DNA of 6,166 nucleotides, taken from the NCBI GenBank assembly GCA_050701815.1, contig JBOGDL010000402.1, positions 1 to 6,166 on the forward strand, read 5' to 3'. A program made the translations under genes and the position numbers. The notes beneath the pieces are model-generated. The model was not told where the DNA came from. It did not search any database and worked only from the letters and a program-made list of their open reading frames with translations. The stretch's first letter is position 1. The number at the start of each line of letters is the position of its first letter. This document shows, one piece after another, positions 1-5,150 of this stretch. This stretch comes from WHSM01 sp050701815. GTDB lineage: Bacteria > Actinomycetota > Actinomycetes > Mycobacteriales > Micromonosporaceae.

Positions 1-2695
1 GCTCGACACCACCCTCTACGTCCCGGAGACCGCGACCGCTGTGACCAAGGCGCCTGCGGTGCTGCTGGCGCACGGCTTCGGCGGCGACAAGTATCGCGTG
101 GTCGAGAACGCCGAGGAGCTGGCCAGCCGTGGGTACGTGGTGCTCACGTACACGGCGAGGGGGTTTGGTCGCTCCGGCGGGAAGATCCACCTCAATCACC
201 CCGAGTACGAGGTGGCCGACGCGCAACGGCTGATCAGCTGGCTCGCGAAACGCCCCGAGGTGAGCCTGGACGGCAGCGGGGACCCGAAGCTGGGAGTGGC
301 CGGCGCGTCGTACGGGGGCGCGTTGGCTCTGTCGCTCGCCGGTCATGACAAGCGCGTGGACGCGATCGCGCCGCAGGCCACCTGGCACGACCTGGCTGAC
401 GCGTTGCTGCCCGAGTCCACCGGCGCCGGACCCGGGAACGGGGTCTACAAGCGCGCCTGGGCCGGGCTCTTCTTCGGCGCCGGGGGCGGCGCCAGCAGCG
501 GGTTGTTCGGCCCCGGCAACGCGCCCGACGGCGCCACGCCCAGCCCGGGACCGGAAACGTCCGGAGCGCAGCCAGGCGGCGCTGGTCAGCCAGGCGACAC
601 GCGGCCGGGCGGCACTGGTCAGCCGGGCGACCCCGGTCAGGGCATGCCCAGCCCCGACTGCGGCCGGTTCGCCCGGGAGATCTGCCAGGTCTACCTGCGA
701 ACCGGCGCCACCGGGAGAGCGTCCCCAGCCGCGGTGGAGGCGCTGCGCCGCGCCAGCCCGGCTGACGTGCTGGACCGGATCACCGCGCCGACCCTGCTGG
801 TCCAGGGCATGGCGGACACACTGTTCCCGCTGTCGGAGGCCGACGCCAACGCGCGCGGCATCGTCAACGCGCCGGTACGCGTGGCGTGGTTCTCCGGCGG
901 CCACGACGGCGAGGCGTCCACAGCCGACACCGACCGGGTCAAGTACCTCACCCTGCAGTGGTTCGACCACTACCTACGCGGTGAGGGGGGCAAACCCGGG
1001 ACCAGCTTCACGTACAGCCGGGTGACCGGGATCGACCCCGGCGACCGCGGCCCCGCCAGCTCCGGGTTCACCACCGAGCGCTACCCAGGTCTGGATGGGG
1101 ACCGAGCGCCCCGCAAGGTCGCCCTGGACGGGCCACCCCAGCCGATTGCGAACCCGCCGGACGGCACCCCCGCCGCGCTGTCGTCCTTGCCCGGGCTGGG
1201 TGGCCTCGCCAGCGTCGCGAGCGGGCTCACCGCCGACCTTCCCGGTCAACACGCCCGGTACGTGTCCCAGCCCCTCCCGGATGGCGTGGTGGCGGCGGGC
1301 GCCCCGAGGCTGCGGATCAAAGCGGCGTCGCCCACCGGGGAGGCGGTGCTGTTCGTCAAGTTGTACGACGTGAACTCCGCCGGGTCCGCCGTGCTGCCCA
1401 ACGGTCTGGTGGCGCCGGTGCGTCTCACCGGGCTGCCGGAGCGCATCGACGACGCGCGGCCGGTCACGGTGACACTGCCGCCGATCGTGCACCGCTTCGA
1501 AGCCGACCACCGGCTGGCGGTGGTGATCGCGAGCGCCGATCAGGCGTACGCCACGCCCGCAGAGCCCACGGTGCACACGGTCGGGTTGGGCGGGCCCGAA
1601 CTGACCCTGCCCCGGGTGGCCGGGGCGCCGCTGGCCAGCCCGATCACGGTGTTGCGCTGGGTGCTCGTCGGATCCGTGGCGGCGCTGGCGGCGGGGGTGC
1701 TGGCCGCGGTGCTGGTGGGCCGGTGGCGGCATCGGCGCCAGGACCGCAGCGTGATCGCCGAGTACGCCGACGTGCCGCTCGCCGTACGGGGGTTGCGCAA
1801 GGTGTACGCGGACGGGTTCGTCGCGGTCTCAGACGTCGGGTTCACGGTGCGGCGGGGGCAGGTGGTGGGTCTGCTCGGCCCGAACGGCGCCGGGAAGACC
1901 ACCACGTTGCGCACCTTGTTGGGGCTGATCCAACCCACCGCCGGGGACGCCCTGGTGTTCGGGCATCGACTGACCCCGGGTGCGCCGGTGCTGTCCCGGC
2001 TGGGCGCGCTGGTGGAAGGCCCGGGATTCCTGCCCCACCTGTCGGGGCTGGCGAACCTGCAGATGTACTGGCGCGCCACCGGGCGGCCGTGGGCGGACGC
2101 CCGGTTCGACGAGGTGGTTGCGATCGCGGGCCTGGGCCGGTCGGTGGAGCGCAAGGTGCGCACGTACAGCCATGGGATGAAGCAGCGGCTCGCGATCGCG
2201 CAGGCGATGTTGGGCTTGCCGGAGCTGCTGGTGCTGGATGAGCCCACAGATGGCCTCGACCCGCCCCAGATCGCGGAGATGCGCCGAGTGCTGCGTGACT
2301 ACGCCGGTGGGGCTGATGGCCGCGCGGTGCTGGTGTCCAGCCACCTGCTGGCCGAGGTGGAGCAGAGCTGCACCCACGCGGTGGTGGTGCACCGCGGCGA
2401 GTTGGTCGCGTCCGGTCCGGTCGCTGAGATCGTGGGCGATTCTCCGACCGTGCTTCTCGACGTGTCCGACCCCGACGGCGCCGTGGTCGCCCTCGACGAG
2501 GTGAAAGGGGTCGCGTCAGTGAGCCGAGATGGGGAACGGTTGCTGGTCGACCTGAACGGGACGCCGCGCCGGGACGTGGTGGCGGCGTTGGTCAACGCGG
2601 GGATCGGGGTGGACCGGGTGACACCGAGGCGTCGTCTGGAAGACGCGTTCCTCTCCCTGGTGGCCGGTCCGGGTGCGGGGAGTGACCGACCATGA
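1..2695 (+). CDS. Alpha/beta hydrolase (X-Pro dipeptidyl-peptidase/CocE-like) fused to an ABC-2 exporter ATPase; 5' end outside window
   Basis: The frame is open from base 2, before the GTG at 41. That GTG is probably an internal valine just ahead of the first hydrolase strand, so the true start and any signal peptide lie upstream. The hydrolase shows an oxyanion-type HGFGG (from 71), nucleophile motif GASYGG (Ser codon 308-310), acid in QGMADTLFP (Asp 815-817) and His in SGGHDG (902-904). Two Cys (659-661, 683-685) could form a disulfide. A beta-rich PepX_C-like region follows (about 1245-1600), then one membrane helix (about 1658-1720) ending in RWRHRRQ, a positive-inside signal. The ABC domain has Walker A GPNGAGKTT (1877-1903), Glu in the Q-loop position (2015-2017; seen in BcrA-like ATPases), signature YSHGMKQR (from 2165), Walker B LLVLDEP (2225-2245) and H-loop His (2342-2344). 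A C-terminal tail ending DAFLSLV is typical of ABC-2 ATPases. Topology is inferred: hydrolase outside, ATPase inside. The permease follows with a 4-base overlap. Substrate unknown. Confidence 0.9.
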   Translation, partial: LDTTLYVPETATAVTKAPAVLLAHGFGGDKYRVVENAEELASRGYVVLTYTARGFGRSGGKIHLNHPEYEVADAQRLISWLAKRPEVSLDGSGDPKLGVAGASYGGALALSLAGHDKRVDAIAPQATWHDLADALLPESTGAGPGNGVYKRAWAGLFFGAGGGASSGLFGPGNAPDGATPSPGPETSGAQPGGAGQPGDTRPGGTGQPGDPGQGMPSPDCGRFAREICQVYLRTGATGRASPAAVEALRRASPADVLDRITAPTLLVQGMADTLFPLSEADANARGIVNAPVRVAWFSGGHDGEASTADTDRVKYLTLQWFDHYLRGEGGKPGTSFTYSRVTGIDPGDRGPASSGFTTERYPGLDGDRAPRKVALDGPPQPIANPPDGTPAALSSLPGLGGLASVASGLTADLPGQHARYVSQPLPDGVVAAGAPRLRIKAASPTGEAVLFVKLYDVNSAGSAVLPNGLVAPVRLTGLPERIDDARPVTVTLPPIVHRFEADHRLAVVIASADQAYATPAEPTVHTVGLGGPELTLPRVAGAPLASPITVLRWVLVGSVAALAAGVLAAVLVGRWRHRRQDRSVIAEYADVPLAVRGLRKVYADGFVAVSDVGFTVRRGQVVGLLGPNGAGKTTTLRTLLGLIQPTAGDALVFGHRLTPGAPVLSRLGALVEGPGFLPHLSGLANLQMYWRATGRPWADARFDEVVAIAGLGRSVERKVRTYSHGMKQRLAIAQAMLGLPELLVLDEPTDGLDPPQIAEMRRVLRDYAGGADGRAVLVSSHLLAEVEQSCTHAVVVHRGELVASGPVAEIVGDSPTVLLDVSDPDGAVVALDEVKGVASVSRDGERLLVDLNGTPRRDVVAALVNAGIGVDRVTPRRRLEDAFLSLVAGPGAGSDRP
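573..631 (+). repeat. Imperfect 33-base tandem repeat coding a Gly/Pro-rich insertion in the hydrolase
   Basis: Two similar 26-base cores lie at 573-598 and 606-631, 33 bases (11 codons) apart. They encode PGGAGQPGD and PGGTGQPGD. They sit inside a longer Pro/Gly/Thr-rich, probably disordered stretch (about 525-655), between the nucleophile and the acid of the hydrolase, where family members carry a variable cap. In-frame duplication is the simple explanation. The repeat is intragenic and shows no sign of being mobile. Confidence 0.75.
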
Positions 2696-3612
2696 CGGCA
2701 GAGCTGAGAGGCGACGAGCGGCCCCCCGGCACAGGACCCCAGGATGGCAGTGGCCCAAGGGACGGGGCGGCGCCGGGATACCGCCACACCCGGACGCTGT
2801 CGGTGCTGACCGAGGCGCGACGTCAGCTGAGGCGCCGGCGTACCCAATTGACGTTTGTCCTGCTGGTGTTGCTGCCGATCGTGATGGTGTTGGCTTTCCA
2901 GTTCGGGCCGTCCTCGGACGAACGCGACAGCGACAACGGCGGGTTCGGTCTGGTCGACCTGGCCACGTCTGGCGCCGCGAACTTCACCATGTTCGCGCTG
3001 CTGGTCTCCACGAGTTTCCTGCTGGTGGTCGTGGTGGCGCTGTTCTGCGGCGACGCGGTGGCGTCGGAAGCCAGCTGGGGGAGCCTGCGCTACCTGCTGG
3101 CGGCCCCGGTGCCCCGAGGGCGGCTGCTCGGAGTCAAGCTGACAGTCGGGTTGATCTTCTCGGTGATTGCGATCGCGGTGCTGATCAGCACCTGTCTCGC
3201 GGTCGGGACCGCAGCGTTCGGCTGGGAGCCGCTGCGTGCCGCGGTGGGCGGCGAGGTGTCCGCTGCGGAGGCGGTGTGGCGGGTGCTCGCCGCAGCCGGA
3301 TACATCGCGGTGATGCTGCTGCCGGTGGCGGGTCTGGCTTTCCTGCTCTCGGTGTCCACGGACGCGCCGCTGGGAGCGGTGGGCGGCGCGGTGTTCCTGC
3401 ACATCCTGTCGAACATCCTGGACGCGATCACCGCGTTGGGCGACCTTCGCAACCTGCTGCCCACCCGCTACAGCTACGCCTGGATCGGGCTGCTCTCCTC
3501 CCCAGCGCAGACCGACGACATGGTGCGGGGAGCCTTGGCGGCGGTGGCGTACACGGCGGTGTTCTTCTCGCTCGCGTGGTGGAGGTTCATGCGAAAGGAC
3601 GTCACCAGTTAG
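2692..3612 (+). CDS. ABC-2 type transporter permease, partner of the upstream hydrolase-ATPase
   Basis: A 306-residue integral membrane protein. ATG at 2692 overlaps the upstream TGA as ATGA, so the two genes are probably translationally coupled. Residues 1-35 are a Gly/Pro-rich hydrophilic tail, followed by a basic patch (ARRQLRRRR, about 42-50). About six hydrophobic segments follow: near 52-70, 95-118, 150-175, 203-222, 228-245 and 284-299. The loop reading SEASWGSLRYLLAAPVPRGRLL (about 124-145) is the conserved cytoplasmic segment of ABC-2 permeases, expected to contact the ATPase. The protein ends in RKD after the last helix. It has no ATPase domain of its own, so with the preceding gene it would form a complete exporter, probably with two copies of each chain. 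The substrate cannot be read from sequence; antibiotic, lipid or peptide export are all possible. No promoter of its own is visible. Confidence 0.9.
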   Translation: MTAELRGDERPPGTGPQDGSGPRDGAAPGYRHTRTLSVLTEARRQLRRRRTQLTFVLLVLLPIVMVLAFQFGPSSDERDSDNGGFGLVDLATSGAANFTMFALLVSTSFLLVVVVALFCGDAVASEASWGSLRYLLAAPVPRGRLLGVKLTVGLIFSVIAIAVLISTCLAVGTAAFGWEPLRAAVGGEVSAAEAVWRVLAAAGYIAVMLLPVAGLAFLLSVSTDAPLGAVGGAVFLHILSNILDAITALGDLRNLLPTRYSYAWIGLLSSPAQTDDMVRGALAAVAYTAVFFSLAWWRFMRKDVTS

Positions 3613-3619
3613 CCACGAA

Positions 3620-3658
3620 GGCGCCCCAGCGCCGACGTCGCCAGCTAGCTGCGTCGGC
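3620..3658. terminator. Candidate bidirectional terminator hairpins between convergent genes
   Basis: The 51-base gap between the permease stop and the gpgS stop holds two overlapping dyads. One is GGCGC (3620-3624) with GCGCC (3629-3633), loop CCCA. The other is a perfect 7-base stem, GCCGACG (3631-3637) with CGTCGGC (3652-3658). It encloses the 10-base palindrome CAGCTAGCTG (3642-3651). The two stems share 3631-3633 and so exclude each other. There is no T-run on either strand, so this would be a U-less hairpin of the kind often proposed for actinobacteria. The convergent arrangement supports a terminator; activity is inferred. Confidence 0.5.
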
Positions 3659-3663
3659 CGGCG

Positions 3664-4656
3664 TCACCAACTGGCCGCGCCGGTGCTGGCTGGCGTGGAT
3701 CGGGGGCGTGGGGCCCCGCGCGGCGCCGGGATGGAGTTGATCGGCGGGCGGTCCGGCCAGGTGACTTCGCAGTGGGTCGGGGTGATGACGCCGTCCTGGC
3801 GCTGGAACTGCGTGAACTCCGTCCACACCGGATTCTTCAGCCCCACCCGACGCAGCACCGCGTGCAGGATCGTCGCCGACATCCGACCCAACGCCAGGGT
3901 GTCCTGGTGCTTGTGTTTGCGGATGCCGAGGTCGACCTGAGCGATCGAGTGCAGCCCGCCGAGCCGGGCAGAGTCGATCAGCATCGCGATCTCCACCCCG
4001 TACCCGGCGGCGAATGGCAGCCGCTCCAGCAGGTCGCGCCTGCCGGCGTACTCACCGCCCAACGGCTGCACCACCCCCGCCAGCGCGGGGAAGTACGCGT
4101 TGAGCAGCGGACGCGCGATCAGCTCGGTCACTCGGCCGCCACCAGCGGAACGCTCGTCGTGTGATGGTTCGGTGCCGCCGAGCGGGCGGTCGTAAAAGGC
4201 CTTGACCAGCATCACGTCCGGGTCGGCGAGCAGCGGGCCGATCAGCCCGGACAGGTAGTGGTCCCCGAACTCGGTGAGATCGGAGTCCACGTACACCAGA
4301 ATGTCGCCCTTGGTGACGGCCAGGGACTTCCACAGCACCTCGCCCTTGCCCGGACGGGAGCCGAACTGCCGCAGCACGTCATCTCGGTGGTAGACGGTCG
4401 CCCCGGCGGCGGCGGCCACGGCAGCGGTGCCGTCGGTGGAGCCGGAGTCCATCACCACGATCTCGTCCACCAGCCCGGTGCGGGCTGAGAACTCCCGGAC
4501 CTGACTCACGATCGCGCCGACGGTGGATTCTTCGTTCAGGGCGGGCAGCACGACACTGATCTTGGTGTTGCCTTTGCGCGCACTTAGCGGGCCGACTGAC
4601 CAGTCCGTGGCGCGGGACGTCCGGTCGGCATACCACCGTGTTGCTGCGGGATGCAT
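3664..4656 (-). CDS. gpgS: Glucosyl-3-phosphoglycerate synthase (GT81 family)
   Basis: GpgS transfers glucose from an NDP-glucose (usually UDP-glucose) to 3-phosphoglycerate with retention. It makes glucosyl-3-phosphoglycerate, precursor of glucosylglycerate and, in mycobacteria, of methylglucose lipopolysaccharide. With the ATG at 4656 the protein is 330 residues, close to the mycobacterial enzyme (about 324). Motifs: ISVVLPALNEE (33-43), MDSGSTDGT (69-77), RPGKGEVLWKSLA (101-113), metal-binding DSD (124-126), LVKAFYDRPL (150-159), GGGRVTELIARPLL (172-185), QPLGGEYAGRR (197-207), GYGVEI (218-223), IRKHKHQD (245-252). No transmembrane segment is seen, so it should be cytoplasmic. A GTG at 4692 would add 12 residues (MRCLRPTDIVGS). 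The ATG was chosen because MHPAATRWYADRTSRATDW resembles family N-termini as I recall them. Neither start has a good ribosome site (only a weak GTGGG 4 bases before the ATG). The C-terminal tail after DRPP is unremarkable. It converges with the permease and diverges from thrC, so it is probably monocistronic here. Confidence 0.93.
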   Translation of the reverse strand: MHPAATRWYADRTSRATDWSVGPLSARKGNTKISVVLPALNEESTVGAIVSQVREFSARTGLVDEIVVMDSGSTDGTAAVAAAAGATVYHRDDVLRQFGSRPGKGEVLWKSLAVTKGDILVYVDSDLTEFGDHYLSGLIGPLLADPDVMLVKAFYDRPLGGTEPSHDERSAGGGRVTELIARPLLNAYFPALAGVVQPLGGEYAGRRDLLERLPFAAGYGVEIAMLIDSARLGGLHSIAQVDLGIRKHKHQDTLALGRMSATILHAVLRRVGLKNPVWTEFTQFQRQDGVITPTHCEVTWPDRPPINSIPAPRGAPRPRSTPASTGAASW

Positions 4657-4700
4657 AGAGCCCACAATGTCAGTGGGTCGGAGGCAGCGCACTGCGAGGG

Positions 4701-4760
4701 CCCGGTTTAGGTGACCAAGATCCCGGAAAGGACATTTGCGGTTAGCGATACTTAACCGGG
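4701..4760. repeat. Spaced inverted repeat upstream of gpgS
   Basis: CCCGGTTTAG (4701-4710) and CTTAACCGGG (4751-4760) are inverted with 9 of 10 positions matching, 40 bases apart. The right arm also pairs locally: CGGTTA (4739-4744) with TAACCG (4753-4758) around an 8-base loop. The arms lie 45-104 bases upstream of the chosen gpgS ATG. A regulator-binding pair or a 5' leader structure for gpgS would fit, but chance is not excluded in sequence of this composition. Confidence 0.35.
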
Positions 4761-4819
4761 CGGAAACAAAGGGCGCTAGCGGCCATTCAAGGCTAATGAA
4801 GAAATATCGTCGCGCTGGG

Positions 4820-4843
4820 TTGGCGCTCGCCGCTGAGTGCCAA
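4820..4843. repeat. Small hairpin in the gpgS-thrC intergenic region
   Basis: TTGGCGCT (4820-4827) pairs with AGTGCCAA (4836-4843) over eight positions if one G-U pair is allowed, around the 8-base loop CGCCGCTG. No T-run follows, and no gene end is nearby for it to terminate. Function unknown. Confidence 0.3.
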
Positions 4844-4894
4844 ACGGACGTGGTTCAGCAGGCGGAACGTAAGCGCAAAATCACCATAGGAAGT

Positions 4895-4910
4895 AGCCGC
4901 TGGTTCGGCT
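4895..4910. repeat. Small perfect hairpin upstream of the thrC leader
   Basis: AGCCG (4895-4899) pairs perfectly with CGGCT (4906-4910) around the 6-base loop CTGGTT. It lies immediately before the larger dyad at 4919-4951. Taken alone, a stem this short is not significant. Confidence 0.25.
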
Positions 4911-4918
4911 GATGGGAT

Positions 4919-4951
4919 CTGGGTCACCGCGGGTTTCGATCCGCTGACCAG
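4919..4951. repeat. Long bulged dyad just upstream of the putative thrC -10 box
   Basis: CT (4919-4920), GGTCA (4922-4926) and GCGG (4929-4932) pair with CCGC (4941-4944), TGACC (4945-4949) and AG (4950-4951). That gives 11 pairs, interrupted only by single-strand bulges (G4921; C4927-C4928), with the loop GTTTCGAT. It is the strongest dyad outside the riboswitch in this gap. If transcription starts near 4968, it covers the -50 to -17 region and could be an operator. If transcription starts further upstream, it would be a leader hairpin. It could also act on a transcript from the other strand. Confidence 0.45.
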
Positions 4952-4962
4952 CTTCCTAGACT
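4934..4962 (+). promoter_or_regulatory. Possible thrC promoter
   Basis: TAGACT (4957-4962) fits the TANNNT pattern of actinobacterial -10 boxes. It would place the start near 4968-4970, just before the first riboswitch helix at 4975, as expected for a S-box leader. Seventeen bases upstream, TTTCGA (4934-4939) is only a poor -35 (3 of 6). The call rests on the -10 box and the position relative to the aptamer. Confidence 0.35.
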
Positions 4963-4974
4963 CTGTCAAGAGCA

Positions 4975-5138
4975 CTCATCCAGAGGGGCAGAGGGACCGG
5001 CCCTGTGAAGCCCCGGCAACCATCGCACGTACGACAGACTGCACGGCCCGCACCTAGCGAGGCCAGGTTTGCGTGAATCCACGTGGGACAGGTGCCAAAT
5101 CCGGCCCGTCGCGCAACCCGGCGCGTGGGACAGATGAG
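4975..5138 (+). promoter_or_regulatory. Class I SAM riboswitch (S-box) controlling thrC
   Basis: The sequence matches the S-box core, including CCAGAGGGGCAGAGGGAC (4980-4997) and GAAGCCCCGGCAACC (5007-5021). P1 is CTCATC (4975-4980) with GATGAG (5133-5138), perfect. P2 is GGGGC (4985-4989) with GCCCC (5010-5014), topped by GGG (4993-4995) with CCC (5001-5003) and the purine-rich kink-turn between. L2 CCGG (4997-5000) can pair with J3/4 CCGG (5101-5104) as the class pseudoknot. P3 closes as GCAACC (5016-5021) with GGTGC (5091-5095). P4 is CGCGC (5110-5114) with GCGCG (5121-5125), plus CCC (5105-5107) with GGG (5127-5129). P3 is unusually long and contains a sub-hairpin (5045-5064). There is no terminator with a U-run. 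P1 abuts the Shine-Dalgarno sequence, so translational control is inferred, with SAM binding favouring OFF. Confidence 0.93.
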
Positions 5139-5143
5139 GGGGA
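5136..5143 (+). promoter_or_regulatory. thrC ribosome binding site overlapping riboswitch P1
   Basis: GAGGGGGA lies before the ATG at 5151, with the GAGG core at 5136-5139. Its first three bases are the 3' end of the P1 strand, so P1 formation would tie up part of the core. The following GGGGATCCCC (5139-5148) is a 10-base palindrome whose outer bases could fold back on the remaining Gs and block the site further. Confidence 0.7.
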
Positions 5144-5150
5144 TCCCCGC

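Larger units (their letters stand above)
4657..4974. other. Intergenic region between divergent gpgS and thrC leader
   Basis: This stretch of about 320 bases has visibly lower GC than the flanking genes, mainly between 4720 and 4810. I find no convincing protein gene in it. It should hold the gpgS promoter (- strand) and the thrC promoter (+ strand). I see no convincing sigma-70 type -35/-10 pair for gpgS. The structure I can see is a spaced inverted repeat (4701-4760) and three dyads nearer thrC (4820-4843, 4895-4910, 4919-4951). A 38-codon ATG frame (4796-4912) begins MKKYRRAGLALAA but has only AAGG three bases before its ATG and no recognisable family. Confidence 0.6.

Noticed and set aside
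41..43. GTG at 41 as the start of the hydrolase-ATPase gene
   Set aside because: The frame stays open to the left edge, with sensible residues before it (LDTTLYVPETATA). No ribosome site precedes it and the protein would lack a secretion signal. It is better read as an internal Val codon.
974..1732. Open frame of 252 codons on the - strand
   Set aside because: It is antisense to the hydrolase and the PepX_C-like region, with a His/Arg/Gln-rich low-information product. It is a high-GC shadow.
2299..3402. Long open frame of 367 codons on the - strand
   Set aside because: It lies antisense to the ATPase end and the permease. Its product is rich in His, Gln and Arg with no domain, a usual shadow of high-GC coding on the other strand.
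2673..3740. Open frame of 355 codons on the + strand over the permease
   Set aside because: It is in another frame over a clear membrane protein. Its product is Arg/Gly/Ala-rich without hydrophobic helices, so it is a shadow.
4690..4692. GTG at 4692 as the gpgS start
   Set aside because: No ribosome site precedes it, and the added 12 residues are not family-like. The ATG at 4656 gives the expected length. The GTG cannot be fully excluded.
4876..4950. tRNA-like 3' end (TTTCGATCC ... GACCA)
   Set aside because: The T-loop resemblance comes from the 4919-4951 dyad. No acceptor, D or anticodon arm can be folded upstream.
4793..4975. Open frame of 60 codons on the - strand in the intergenic gap
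   Set aside because: It has no recognisable motif, and its first bases touch the riboswitch P1. It is probably a chance frame.
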